From the NCBI RefSeq assembly GCF_012103215.1, contig NZ_JAAVNE010000014.1, positions 51,615 through 115,614 on the forward strand: 64,000 nucleotides of DNA, written 5' to 3'. This document shows positions 1-8,213 of the stretch, in pieces; within the stretch, counting starts at the first letter, position 1, and the number at the start of each line of letters is the position of its first letter. The notes beneath the pieces were generated by a model, which ran no database searches, had not been told where the DNA came from, and was given only the letters and a program-made list of their open reading frames with translations. The stretch comes from Falsiroseomonas selenitidurans. GTDB taxonomy: Bacteria > Pseudomonadota > Alphaproteobacteria > Acetobacterales > Acetobacteraceae. The position numbers were made by a program, and so were the translations under genes.

Positions 1-1245
1 ATGCGCGCGCTGCAGCACCGCCAGATGCGCCATCGCCGTGGTGCGATCCCCGTCGGCCAGCGCCATCTCCGCCAGTTGCTGTTGCGCCACCGGATGGTCC
101 GGCACGGCGCGCAGCGCGGCGCGGTAGGCGGTGCGGGCGGGGCCGGATTCGCCGAGGCGTTCATGCAGCCGGCCGATGGCCGCGTGCTGGTTCGCCTCCC
201 GCTCCGCGCCCACCCGCATCTCGCGCTCCAGCAATGCCAGGGCGGCCTGCAGGGCGGCGGCCTGATCGACCGGCGGCGGCCCGGCGCCGGGGGGCGGGCC
301 TTCCGGCACCTCCAGCGGCGCGAACAGGCGCGGGCGGTCGGGGAACCAGCGGCGGCGCACCGCCTCGTTCACCGCCTCGAAGCGCCCCAGGAAGGCGGCG
401 GCCTCCGCCGGGTGCGGTCGCCAGCCGCGGCCGGGCAGGGTTTCCGACGCCGCCTGCACGAAGCGCCGCCACAGCGGTGAGGCGGCGCTCAGCCCCTGCG
501 GGGTCGCCTTCATCCAGGCGCCCATGCTGCGCAGCAGGTCGATGCCGCCGGGGGTGAGGGAGAGGTTGGATTGCCGGTCCGGGTCGTCCTGCGGCACCGC
601 CAGGTCGATCCCGCACAGCGCCAGGAAGTCGTCCACCGCATCGCCGTTGCGCAGCAGGTCGCGCTCGAAGATCCGCACCAGCAGGGCGTCCGCGCCGAAG
701 ATCCCGGCCCAGAGGTCCAGCAGCCGGGCGTAGTCGTATTGCCCCAGCCGCTCCGGCCCCGCCTGCGGCATGGTGGGCGGGTTGATCTGGGCGATGCGCA
801 GCGCCTGAGTGTAGCCGGAGGCGAAGTGCTGGTCCTGCCGGCGCAGGTAGACCACCACGCGGAGGCGCCGGGCCAGCGGCGCCAGCAGGTCGCGCAGCCG
901 CCCGACCTCCTCCGGCGTGTTCAGCAGCCCGCCGCATTGCTCGGCGGACAGGATGATGAGGCGGGTGGTGGCCGGCAGCGCCGCCATCTCCGCCGCGAAG
1001 TCGCGCCGGAAGCGGTCGAGCCGCGCCGCGGCGCCGATGCCCTCCCACAAGGCCGGGTTGAAGTGGCCCAGCCGGTCCAGCGAGACCAGCGAGGCCGGCA
1101 GCATCCCGTGATTGGCCCAGCCCGGTGCCGCCGGGTAGCAGACGCCAAGCTTCGCCAGCGCCGGCCGCCGCGCCCCCAGCACCCGCTGGATGGAGGAGGT
1201 GCCGGTCTTCGACTGGCCGATATGCAGGATGAGGTCCGGCGCCAT
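1..1245 (-). CDS. Sulfotransferase-type protein with C-terminal TPR-like tail (3' end cut off)
   Basis: The reading frame starts with ATG at 1245 and stays open for 415 codons to the window edge, so the C-terminus is missing. The first residues carry a 5'-phosphosulfate-binding P-loop, LHIGQSKTGTSS (about residues 7-18). Near residue 140 the run VVVYLRRQDQHFASGYTQ resembles the 3'-phosphate-binding element. These match PAPS-dependent sulfotransferases, which move sulfate from PAPS to sugars or lipids. Residues from about 345 onward are alanine-rich paired helices of TPR type (ERLGESGPARTAYRAAL). The start codon shares one base with the stop of the acetyltransferase gene upstream, so the two are probably co-translated. 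The acceptor cannot be read from the sequence. It is a different type from the two tandem sulfotransferases at the right end. Confidence 0.75.
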   Translation of the reverse strand, partial: MAPDLILHIGQSKTGTSSIQRVLGARRPALAKLGVCYPAAPGWANHGMLPASLVSLDRLGHFNPALWEGIGAAARLDRFRRDFAAEMAALPATTRLIILSAEQCGGLLNTPEEVGRLRDLLAPLARRLRVVVYLRRQDQHFASGYTQALRIAQINPPTMPQAGPERLGQYDYARLLDLWAGIFGADALLVRIFERDLLRNGDAVDDFLALCGIDLAVPQDDPDRQSNLSLTPGGIDLLRSMGAWMKATPQGLSAASPLWRRFVQAASETLPGRGWRPHPAEAAAFLGRFEAVNEAVRRRWFPDRPRLFAPLEVPEGPPPGAGPPPVDQAAALQAALALLEREMRVGAEREANQHAAIGRLHERLGESGPARTAYRAALRAVPDHPVAQQQLAEMALADGDRTTAMAHLAVLQRAH

Positions 1246-1706
1246 CACAGCGCCTTGCGGAACCAGACGCGCGCATGGCCGGCCGGCATGCCGTCCAGCC
1301 GGCCGAATTCCGTGTAGCCATTGGCTTCCCAGAAGCCGGGCGCCTGGAAGCTGAAAGTGTCCGTGTAGGCCTGGGCGCAGCCGCGCTCCCGCGCGATGGC
1401 CTCCGCCCGCTGCAGCAGTTCCGAGCCGACGCCCTTGCCGCGCAGGTCGCGCGACAGCCACAGCCAGTCGATGAACAGCCAGCCCCAGAAGGTGAGGCCG
1501 AGCAGCCCGCCGCGGGCGCTGCCATCCGCCGCGCGGGCCAGCAGGGTCACCGGCTCCCGGTCATAGGGGCCGCCCATCTCCTGGTTGAAGCTGTGCAGGC
1601 CGCGCTGGATGGCGGCGACGGCGTCGAGTTCGGGGAAGGTGTCCTCGGAGATCTCCACCCCCGCATCCGGGCTCATGCCGCGCCGGGTGCCCTTCGCCTG
1701 CGCCAT
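1245..1706 (-). CDS. GNAT family N-acetyltransferase
   Basis: A 153-residue protein, normal size for a single GNAT domain. Acetyl-CoA binding motif A is visible as RDLRGKGVGSELLQRAE (about residues 86-102), preceded by the tryptophan-rich beta-4 strand FWGWLFIDWLWL. The end, GFWEANGYTEFGRLDG, is the usual GNAT beta-6/beta-7 region (F-Y-x-x-x-G-F type). Such enzymes acetylate amines on small molecules, antibiotics or protein N-termini; the substrate is not predictable here. A purine-rich GGGAG lies upstream of the ATG at 1706. Its stop TGA overlaps the start of the sulfotransferase gene by one base. Confidence 0.85.
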   Translation of the reverse strand: MAQAKGTRRGMSPDAGVEISEDTFPELDAVAAIQRGLHSFNQEMGGPYDREPVTLLARAADGSARGGLLGLTFWGWLFIDWLWLSRDLRGKGVGSELLQRAEAIARERGCAQAYTDTFSFQAPGFWEANGYTEFGRLDGMPAGHARVWFRKAL

Positions 1707-1774
1707 CGCTCTCCCGCCCTCCGTGTGCTGCGGCGCGGCAAGTGGCCATAAGCCGGGGCGGCTGAAAAGCCCCG

Positions 1775-2410
1775 TCAGCCTCGGCGCAGCGCCATCAGGG
1801 CCTCCGCCAGGGCCCGCACTTCCCCGGCCGCGACGGAACGCGGGGCGGCCTCCGTCACGCCGAGGCCGCCGGCGAAGGCCTGGGCGATGCCGGTGCGGTT
1901 GCCGATGGCGGGCTCCAGTCGCCGCAACTGGCGCTTGTCCAGCGCCGCCAGCACCTGGGCCAGCAGCTTGCCGCTGGCCGGCGCGCGGTTCAGCGCGATG
2001 GCGGTGGGCCGCTTCTCGCCGCGCGCCAGGTCCAGCGTCGCGTCCATCGCCCAGAGGTCGGCGGAGGAAGGCTGCAACGGCACCAGCACCAGGTCGGCGC
2101 CGCGGATGGCGATGCGCGCATCGGTATCGGCATGCGGCGGCGTGTCCAGCAGCACCACGTCATGCGCGCCGCGCAGCCGGTCCAGCGCCGCCGGCACGCG
2201 CCAGCCGGCGGGGGCTTCCAGCACGAAGGGCAGGGCGCGCGGCCCGGCCTTGGCGCGTTCCGCCGCCCAGCGCGCCAGGGTCTGCTGCGGGTCGGTATCC
2301 AGCACCGCAACGCGATGCCCCTGGCCGGCCAGGGCGGCGGCCAGGTTGGCGGTCAGGGTCGATTTGCCCGCGCCGCCCTTGCGCTGTGCGACCGCCACCA
2401 CGAAGGCCAT
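1775..2410 (-). CDS. Orphan ParA/MinD-type P-loop ATPase
   Basis: A 211-residue protein beginning with the deviant Walker A motif KGGAGKS (residues 11-17), followed by the Walker A' strand VAVLDTDPQQTL and Walker B DVVLLDTPPHADTDA. This is the ParA/Soj/MinD family, which dimerises on ATP and positions plasmids, chromosomes or protein complexes. There is no ParB gene and no parS-like repeat nearby, so a role in partitioning is doubtful. Similar orphan ParA proteins position chemotaxis, storage-granule or polysaccharide machinery. Length is typical of the short ParA type without a DNA-binding N-terminus. A -10-like TATGCT and a GGAG lie in the 50 bases upstream. Confidence 0.85.
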   Translation of the reverse strand: MAFVVAVAQRKGGAGKSTLTANLAAALAGQGHRVAVLDTDPQQTLARWAAERAKAGPRALPFVLEAPAGWRVPAALDRLRGAHDVVLLDTPPHADTDARIAIRGADLVLVPLQPSSADLWAMDATLDLARGEKRPTAIALNRAPASGKLLAQVLAALDKRQLRRLEPAIGNRTGIAQAFAGGLGVTEAAPRSVAAGEVRALAEALMALRRG

Positions 2411-2463
2411 GCCTGCGACTCCAGCTTGGGTTGCGGCCGGAGCCTAGCATAGCGGTGGCCTGA

Positions 2464-2847
2464 CTATGGTCGCGGCTCCATCCCTGGCGCCCGCGGGTTG
2501 TCCGGCGCGCGGCCGGCGCCGGGGCGTGGCGGGATCGGGCTGTCGCCGAAATCGCTCCACCCGTCGCTGCGGCGCGGCTGCCGGGCGCCGGGCACGGGGG
2601 GCGCCGGCATGGTCTGGTGGTCCGGCGGCGGGGCGGTGCGCGGCGCCAGGTTGCGCGGCGCGCCGACGCCATCCGCCGGGCCGGGCGGCGGGTTCGCCTG
2701 CGCCGGCGGCGGCGAGCGCGGCATCTCGGTGGCCGGTGGCACCGCATTGGCGGCGGGGCCGCCCTGCAGCAGGTTCTGCGCCGCGGCCGGCTTGGCCATG
2801 CCCAGCGGCAGCAGCAGGGTGAGGGTCAACAGAGTGACGTTTCGCAT
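2464..2847 (-). CDS. Small secreted proline-rich protein, unknown function
   Basis: 127 residues with a clear Sec signal peptide: MRNVTLLTLTLLLPLG, then cleavage near AKPAAAQ-N. The mature part is low-complexity, rich in proline, glycine, alanine and arginine (for example PPPAQANPPPGPADG), with no recognisable domain. It is likely periplasmic or exported. It is divergent from the NAD(P)HX repair gene, with 64 bases between the start codons, and lies upstream of the ParA gene on the same strand. No function is proposed. Composition bias means part of it could be a flexible envelope linker. Confidence 0.6.
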   Translation of the reverse strand: MRNVTLLTLTLLLPLGMAKPAAAQNLLQGGPAANAVPPATEMPRSPPPAQANPPPGPADGVGAPRNLAPRTAPPPDHQTMPAPPVPGARQPRRSDGWSDFGDSPIPPRPGAGRAPDNPRAPGMEPRP

Positions 2848-2876
2848 GCCCCGATAGCGCGGCAGCGGCCGATGGG

Positions 2877-2905
2877 TTCGCCGCGGCCGGCAGGCGGCCT
2901 ATCCT
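2877..2905 (+). promoter_or_regulatory. Candidate promoter giving a leaderless nnr transcript
   Basis: TTCGCC (2877-2882), 17 bases, then TATCCT (2900-2905). If TATCCT is the -10 element, transcription would start at about 2912, which is the A of the nnr start codon, and no Shine-Dalgarno sequence is present. The 10-mer GCCTATCCTG recurs at 12383-12392, also after a TTCGC- element at 17 bases. Inferred from sequence only. Confidence 0.35.
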
Positions 2906-2911
2906 GCCGGC

Positions 2912-4366
2912 ATGGAATGGCCGCCCGAATTGCTGACGCCCGCCGAGATGGCCCGCGCCGATGCGGCGGCGATCGCCGGCGGCCTTCCCGGCCTGCGCCT
3001 GATGGAAGCCGCCGGCACCGCCGTGGCCCGCGCCATCCGCCGGCGCTTCCGCCCGGCCCCGACGCTGGTGCTGGCCGGGCCGGGCAACAATGGCGGCGAC
3101 GGTTATGTGGTGGCCCGGCTGCTGGAGCAGGCTGGCTGGCCGGTGGCGGTCGCCGCGCTGGCGCCGCCCGCGCCCGGTGGCGATGCCGCGGCGATGGCGG
3201 CGCGCTGGCGCGGGCCGACCCGCCCCTTCAACGCGGCGGAAGCCGGCCGCGCCGGGCTGGTGGTGGATGCGGTGTTCGGCGCCGGCCTTTCCCGCCCGGT
3301 CGAAGGCCTGGTGGCGGCGGTGCTGGCGGCGGCGCGGGGCCCGCTGGTGGCGGTGGACATGCCAAGCGGCGTCGACGGTGCAACCGGCGCCGTCGCCGGC
3401 TTTGCGCCCCGGGCGGCACTCACCGTCACCTTCTTCCGCCTGAAGCCGGGCCACCTGCTGTATCCCGGGCGCGGGCTCTGCGGCGAATTGGTGCTGGCCG
3501 ATATCGGCCTGCCGGCGGCGGTGCTGCCGGCGATCGGCCCGCGCGCCTTCCGCAACGGCCCGGCGTTGTGGCGGCTGCCGGTGCCGGGGGCGGAGGCGCA
3601 CAAATACGCGCGCGGCCATGTCGCGGTGGCGGCCGGCCCGGGGATGACCGGCGCCGCCCGCCTGGTCGCCGCCGGGGCGCGCCGCATCGGCGCCGGGCTG
3701 CTGACCATTCTCGCCCCCGATGCCGCGACCGCCGCCGTGCTGCGCACCGCGGAGGCCGGGGTGATGGTGGCCACCGGGGCGCCGGCTGAACTGCTGGCCG
3801 ATGCGCGGATCGGCGCCTGGGTGATCGGCCCCGGCCTGCCGCCCCTGGCCGCGACGCTGGACCTGCTGCGCCAGGCGGTGGCGGCCGGGCGGCAGGTGGT
3901 GGCCGATGCCGGCGCGCTGCGGGCCGCCGCCGGCCGCCCCGTGGCGCTGGCCGGCTGCGCCGTGCTGACACCCCATGCCGGGGAATTCGCCGCGCTGTTC
4001 GGCCCGCCCGGTGCGGACCGCCCCGCCGCCGTCCGCGCCGCGGCGCGCGCCACCGGCACCGTGGTGCTGCTGAAGGGCGCGGACAGCCTGGTGGCGGCGC
4101 CGGATGGGCGGCTCGCCATCAACAGCAATGCGCCACCCTGGCTGGCCACCGGCGGCACCGGGGATGTGCTGGCGGGGATGGTGGCGGGGCTGCTGGCACA
4201 GGGCATGCCGCCTTTCGAGGCCGCCTGCGCCGCCTGCCACCTGCACGGCGCCGCCGCCACGCGGCTGGGCCCCGGCCTGCTGGCGGAGGATCTGCCCGCC
4301 GCGCTGCCGGGGCTGCTGGCGCCGATGTTGCTCGACGCCCCGCCTCACTTCGGGCATGATTTCTGA
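2912..4366 (+). CDS. nnr: Bifunctional NAD(P)H-hydrate epimerase / ADP-dependent NAD(P)H-hydrate dehydratase
   Basis: 484 residues with two fused domains. The N-terminal YjeF_N epimerase (about 1-210) shows the start LLTPAEMARAD, the GPGNNGGDGYVVAR nucleotide loop and VDAVFGAGLSRP. The C-terminal ribokinase-like YjeF_C dehydratase (about 220-484) shows HKYARGHVAVAAG, the VLTPHAGEFAALF motif and the GTGDVLAGMVAGLL anion-hole/catalytic segment. Together they repair the damaged cofactors NADHX and NADPHX: the epimerase interconverts R and S forms and the dehydratase restores NAD(P)H using ADP. Length matches bacterial fused Nnr (about 480-510). The ATG at 2912 is placed directly behind a -10-like element, so the message may be leaderless. 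The malonyl-CoA decarboxylase gene follows after 21 bases. Confidence 0.93.
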   Translation: MEWPPELLTPAEMARADAAAIAGGLPGLRLMEAAGTAVARAIRRRFRPAPTLVLAGPGNNGGDGYVVARLLEQAGWPVAVAALAPPAPGGDAAAMAARWRGPTRPFNAAEAGRAGLVVDAVFGAGLSRPVEGLVAAVLAAARGPLVAVDMPSGVDGATGAVAGFAPRAALTVTFFRLKPGHLLYPGRGLCGELVLADIGLPAAVLPAIGPRAFRNGPALWRLPVPGAEAHKYARGHVAVAAGPGMTGAARLVAAGARRIGAGLLTILAPDAATAAVLRTAEAGVMVATGAPAELLADARIGAWVIGPGLPPLAATLDLLRQAVAAGRQVVADAGALRAAAGRPVALAGCAVLTPHAGEFAALFGPPGADRPAAVRAAARATGTVVLLKGADSLVAAPDGRLAINSNAPPWLATGGTGDVLAGMVAGLLAQGMPPFEAACAACHLHGAAATRLGPGLLAEDLPAALPGLLAPMLLDAPPHFGHDF

Positions 4367-4387
4367 AACATGCTGAAAGGTTCCGTG

Positions 4388-5827
4388 ATGTCGGATGTGG
4401 CCGCACCGCCGGGCCTGATCGACCGTGCCCTGCGCCGCGTCACCGCGTTGTGGCGCGACATCGCTTCCTCCACCCCGGCGGAAGCGGATGGCATCGCCGC
4501 GCAGATGCGCGCCTGCCTGGAGGCCCGCGGCGGCGAGGTTTCCGCCCGCTCCCGCGCCGCGCGGCTGGCGCAGAGCTACCTGGCGGCGGACCATGCGGCG
4601 CGCGGCGAATTCCTGCTCGCCCTCGCCGGCTTCGATTCGGACGCCGCGGCGGTGGCCGAGGCGTGGGAGGCGGTGGCTGCCGCGCCGGATGCCGCCGCCC
4701 GCGCCGGCGCCAAGGCAAGGCTGCGCCGGGTGCTGGAGCCGCCGCGCCTGCGCCTGATGACGCAGTTCACCACCATCCCGGACGGGGTGAAGTTCCTGGT
4801 GGAGCTGCGCGCCGACCTGATGGCGCGGATGAAGGGGGAGCCGCTGCTGCAGGCGCTGGAGGCGGACCTGCGCGGCCTGCTGGCCAGCTGGTTCGATGTG
4901 GGCTTCCTGGAGCTGCGGCGCATCGACTGGACCTCCCCGGCCGAATTGCTGGAGAAGCTGGTGGGGTATGAGGCGGTGCACCGCATCCGCACCTGGCGCG
5001 ACCTGAAGAACCGGTTGGATTCCGACCGCCGCTGCTACGCCTTCTTCCACCCGCGCATGCCGGACGAGCCGCTGATCTTCGTCGAGGTCGCGCTGGTGGA
5101 AGGCATGGCCGCCAGCGTGCAGGGGCTGCTGGACGAAAAGGCACCGCTGCTGGATGCGCGCAAGGCGGACACCGCGGTGTTCTACTCGATCAACAACTGC
5201 CAGCGCGGGCTGGATGGCATCTCGTTCGGCAATTTCCTGATCAAGCGGGTGGTGGAGGTGCTGAGCGCGGAGTTCGGCAATCTGAGCTGCTTCGCCACCC
5301 TCTCCCCCATCCCCGGCTTCCGCGCCTGGCTGGATGAGAAGCTGGAGGCCGGCGACACCACGCTGGTCACGGAGGAGGAAGCCCAGGCCCTGCGCCTGGT
5401 GGCGCCGCCTGACCCGGCGCTGGCCGCCCCGGGGGCGGAGGCGGGCGTTGCGGTGGCGGAGACGCCGGGCCAGACGCTGCGCCGGCTGATCGCGCGGCGC
5501 GGCTGGGCGCGGGTGGAGGCGGCGTCCCGCCAGCTGGAGCCAATCCTGACCCGCGCCTGCGCCCGCTACCTGCTGGCGGAATCCGGCCGCGGCGGCCGCC
5601 GCGCGCGCGACCCGGTGGCGCATTTCCACTTGTCCAACGGCGCCCGGGTGGAACGGCTGAACTGGCGGGGCGACACCTCGGAGAAGGGGTTCAGGGAGGC
5701 CTGCGGGCTGATGGTGAACTACCGCTACGACCCCGCGAACATCGAGGACTACCACGAGCAATATGCCGGCGAGGGCAAGCGCGCCGCCTCGCCCGCGCTG
5801 CGCAAGCTGGCCAAGAGCTTCCTGTAG
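4388..5827 (+). CDS. Malonyl-CoA decarboxylase
   Basis: About 479 residues of the MCD family, which converts malonyl-CoA to acetyl-CoA and CO2. An alpha-helical N-terminal domain (about 1-170) is followed by the acyltransferase-like catalytic domain. Family signatures are FHPRMPDEPLIFVEVAL, the serine in VFYSINNCQRGL, SCFATLSPIPGF and the histidine in HFHLSNGARVERLNW; a Ser/His pair is catalytic in characterised members. I chose the ATG at 4388 because GAAAGG (4375-4380) sits seven bases upstream; an in-frame ATG at 4370 would add six residues without a good ribosome site. It is probably co-transcribed with nnr. A small inverted repeat (CGGCTT/AAGCCG, 5847-5861) follows the stop, without a T tract. 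Confidence 0.92.
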   Translation: MSDVAAPPGLIDRALRRVTALWRDIASSTPAEADGIAAQMRACLEARGGEVSARSRAARLAQSYLAADHAARGEFLLALAGFDSDAAAVAEAWEAVAAAPDAAARAGAKARLRRVLEPPRLRLMTQFTTIPDGVKFLVELRADLMARMKGEPLLQALEADLRGLLASWFDVGFLELRRIDWTSPAELLEKLVGYEAVHRIRTWRDLKNRLDSDRRCYAFFHPRMPDEPLIFVEVALVEGMAASVQGLLDEKAPLLDARKADTAVFYSINNCQRGLDGISFGNFLIKRVVEVLSAEFGNLSCFATLSPIPGFRAWLDEKLEAGDTTLVTEEEAQALRLVAPPDPALAAPGAEAGVAVAETPGQTLRRLIARRGWARVEAASRQLEPILTRACARYLLAESGRGGRRARDPVAHFHLSNGARVERLNWRGDTSEKGFREACGLMVNYRYDPANIEDYHEQYAGEGKRAASPALRKLAKSFL

Positions 5828-5920
5828 GCCCCGGCCCTTCCGGCCCCGGCTTGAGAAGCCGCGCCGCGCCTGCAAGGATCGCCGGGGAAACGTCGGGGCG
5901 TCAGGGTGCAGATCGGGGGG

Positions 5921-7102
5921 ATGGGCGGCGGCGTGCTGGGCGTGCCGGATGCCCGGCGCATCCTGGCGGTGGGGTTGCTGGTCTCCGTCGCCCGCTGGCT
6001 GGAGATGCTGGTGGTCGGCGTGGTGGTCTGGCAGCAGACGCAATCCGCCTTCCTGGTCGCCATGATGACGCTGCTGCGGCTGCTGCCCATGGGGCTGTTC
6101 GGCGCCTTCCTGGGCGTGGCGGCAGACCGGGTGCAGCGGCGCGCGGCGCTGCTGGCGATGCTGGCGGTGCAGGTGGCGACCGCTTCCGTGCTCGGCGGCC
6201 TCGCCCTGGCCGGGGTGCTGGACGCCTGGCACCTGGCGGTGGCGAGCTTCGTCGGCGGCTTCGTCTGGGCGGCCGACAACCCGGTGCGCCGGATGATGCT
6301 GGGGGAGGTGGTGGGCGCGGCGCGGATGGCGCGGGCCATTTCGCTCGATGTCGTGGTGAACAATGCCAGCCGCATCGCCGGGCCGGCGGTGGGCGGCACG
6401 CTGCTCGCCGCCTTCGGGCTCGGCCCGGCCTTCCTGGTCTGCGCGCTGTTCTACGGCTTCGCCGGCGCCGTCGCGCTGCGGCTTGATTTCCGCAGCGAGA
6501 TCGCACCGCGCCGCGCCGGCGTGTGGCGCGACATGCGTGACAGCTTCGGCCTGGTGCTGCGCACGCCCGGCATGGCCGGCGTGATGGTGGTGACGCTGAT
6601 CTTCAACGTCTTCGGCTGGCCGCTTTCGTCCATGATCCCGGTCATCGGCCAGGAGAGGCTGGGGCTGGGGGCGGAGGGCGTCGGGTTGATCGCGGCGATG
6701 GACGGCATCGGCGCGCTGCTGGGCGCGGCGCTGCTGGTGCCACTGGTGCGGCCGGCCTGGTATCGGAACATCTATGCCGGCGGCACAGCGCTCTATTGCG
6801 GCCTGTTCGCGGTCTTCGCGCTGATGCCGCATGCCCTCCCGGCGGCGCTGGCGCTGCTGCTGGTGGGCATCGGCAATGCCGGCTTCGCGGCGATGCAGGC
6901 CACGTTGGTCTACACCACGGCACCGCCCGAGATGCGCTCCCGCGCCCTTGGCGTGCTGTCCGCCTGCATCGGGCTGGGGCTGGTGGGCTTCCTGCACCTC
7001 GGTGCGATGGCGAACTGGCTGGGCGCGCCGGCGGCAACCGTGCTGATCGGCGCGGAGGGCGTGCTGGCGCTGGTGCTGACGCGCCGGCTGTGGCGCGGCT
7101 GA
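5921..7102 (+). CDS. MFS transporter, drug-exporter type
   Basis: About 393 residues with some 11-12 hydrophobic segments typical of the major facilitator superfamily. The first helix pair is followed by GVAADRVQRRAALL, which fits the conserved loop 2-3 motif (G-x-x-x-D-R-x-x-R-R). The pattern FVWAADNPVRRMMLGEVV is characteristic of the MFS_3 (enterobactin-exporter-like) group. It probably pumps a small molecule out across the inner membrane; the substrate is unknown. The start is uncertain: GTG at 5906, ATG at 5921 and GTG at 5932 are all in frame, with only G-rich sequence upstream. It stands between malonyl-CoA decarboxylase and a TctC receptor gene, with 76 bases to the latter. Confidence 0.85.
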   Translation: MGGGVLGVPDARRILAVGLLVSVARWLEMLVVGVVVWQQTQSAFLVAMMTLLRLLPMGLFGAFLGVAADRVQRRAALLAMLAVQVATASVLGGLALAGVLDAWHLAVASFVGGFVWAADNPVRRMMLGEVVGAARMARAISLDVVVNNASRIAGPAVGGTLLAAFGLGPAFLVCALFYGFAGAVALRLDFRSEIAPRRAGVWRDMRDSFGLVLRTPGMAGVMVVTLIFNVFGWPLSSMIPVIGQERLGLGAEGVGLIAAMDGIGALLGAALLVPLVRPAWYRNIYAGGTALYCGLFAVFALMPHALPAALALLLVGIGNAGFAAMQATLVYTTAPPEMRSRALGVLSACIGLGLVGFLHLGAMANWLGAPAATVLIGAEGVLALVLTRRLWRG

Positions 7103-7178
7103 CCGCCGGCCACGTCAAGACGCTTGCGCCGCCGCGCCGGCCTCGGCCAAATGTCGTGACAAACAGGAGGCATCAACG

Positions 7179-8150
7179 ATGCAACGCATCACGCGCCGCG
7201 CCGCGCTGGCGGCCGGGCTTGCCCTTCCCGCGCTGGGCCTGCCCGCTTCGGCGCAGGCGCGCTTTCCGGACCGTCCGATCCGGCTGATCATTCCCTGGAC
7301 GCCGGGCGGCCCGGCCGATGGCGGCTTCCGCATCCTGGCGGAGCTGGTGGGGCAGAAGCTCGGCCAGTCCGTGATCGTGGAGAACAAGCCCGGCGCCGCC
7401 GGCATCCTCGGCGCCATGGCGTTGAAGGAGGCGCGGCCGGATGGCACCACCATCTCCCAGATGCATATGGGCGTGGTGCGGCAGATGCTGCTGAACCCGC
7501 GCCCGCCCTACCATCCCATCGACGACCTCACCTACATCCTGCAGATCACCGGCTTCGTCATGGGCACGGTGGTGCGCGCCGATGCGCCGTGGAAGACGCT
7601 GCCCGAACTGCTGGACCATGCGCGCGCCAACCCCGGCAAGCTGAACTTCGGCACGCTCGGCATCGGCTCCACCCAGCACCTGGCGATGGAGCGGATCGGC
7701 CTGGCCAGCGGCGTCACCTGGCAGCATGTGCCCTATCGCGGCACCTCGGACACGCTGCGCGCGCTGCTGGGCGGGGAGATCCACTTCGCCTCCGAATCCT
7801 CCGGCTGGGCACCGCTGGTGCTGAGCGGGCAGTTGCGGCTGCTGGCGCTGTACAGCTCCGCCCGCGCCGCGCGCTTCCCGGATGTGCCGACGCTGCGCGA
7901 CCTCGGCATGGACATCGTCATCGACAGTCCCGGCGGGCTGATCGGGCCGCGCGGCATGGATGCGGATGTGGTGAAGGTGCTGGCCGATGCGTTCCGCGCG
8001 GCCGCGCAGGACCCGCGCCATGTCGAATTCCTGGCCCGGCTGGACCAGCCGCTGATGCTGGCCGATGGCGCCGCCTATCGCGCCTCCATGCAGCAGGCGA
8101 TGGTCGATGAACGGGCGCTGCTCGGCCGGTTGAACCTGCTGCCGGCGTGA
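7179..8150 (+). CDS. TctC/Bug-type periplasmic solute-binding receptor
   Basis: 323 residues. The N-terminus MQRITRRAALAAGLALPALG has a twin-arginine-like RRA and cleavage near ASAQA, so it is exported. The mature protein begins FPDRPIRLIIPWTPGGPADG, the hallmark of the tripartite tricarboxylate transporter receptor (Bug) family, and continues with VIVENKPGAAGILGA and the PYRGTSDTLRALLGGEI segment. These bind carboxylates or related compounds in the periplasm. A perfect AGGAGG site (7166-7171) precedes the ATG. No tctA or tctB membrane genes are in the window, which is common for Bug orphans. The oxygenase gene follows on the same strand after a strong inverted repeat. Confidence 0.92.
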   Translation: MQRITRRAALAAGLALPALGLPASAQARFPDRPIRLIIPWTPGGPADGGFRILAELVGQKLGQSVIVENKPGAAGILGAMALKEARPDGTTISQMHMGVVRQMLLNPRPPYHPIDDLTYILQITGFVMGTVVRADAPWKTLPELLDHARANPGKLNFGTLGIGSTQHLAMERIGLASGVTWQHVPYRGTSDTLRALLGGEIHFASESSGWAPLVLSGQLRLLALYSSARAARFPDVPTLRDLGMDIVIDSPGGLIGPRGMDADVVKVLADAFRAAAQDPRHVEFLARLDQPLMLADGAAYRASMQQAMVDERALLGRLNLLPA

Positions 8151-8156
8151 CGCGGG

Positions 8157-8181
8157 TTGCACCCGGCCGCACCGGGTGCAA
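8157..8181 (+). repeat. Perfect 10-bp inverted repeat between the TctC and oxygenase genes
   Basis: TTGCACCCGG (8157-8166), loop CCGCA, then CCGGGTGCAA (8172-8181). No T tract follows, so it is either a 3'-end-protecting hairpin or attenuator in the RNA, or a palindromic operator in the DNA. It lies 7 bases after the TctC stop and 33 bases before the oxygenase ATG. Confidence 0.7.
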
Positions 8182-8213
8182 GCCTTTGCCGCAAGAGACC
8201 GTGGAGGATCGTG

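Noticed and set aside
1775..2410. A plasmid or chromosome partition locus around the ParA-like gene
   Set aside because: No ParB and no repeated parS-like sites in the flanking sequence.
2444..6997. A minus-strand open frame of more than 1500 codons
   Set aside because: It runs antisense to nnr, malonyl-CoA decarboxylase and the MFS gene, has His/Gln/Arg-rich low-complexity composition, and is an effect of high GC leaving few stop codons.
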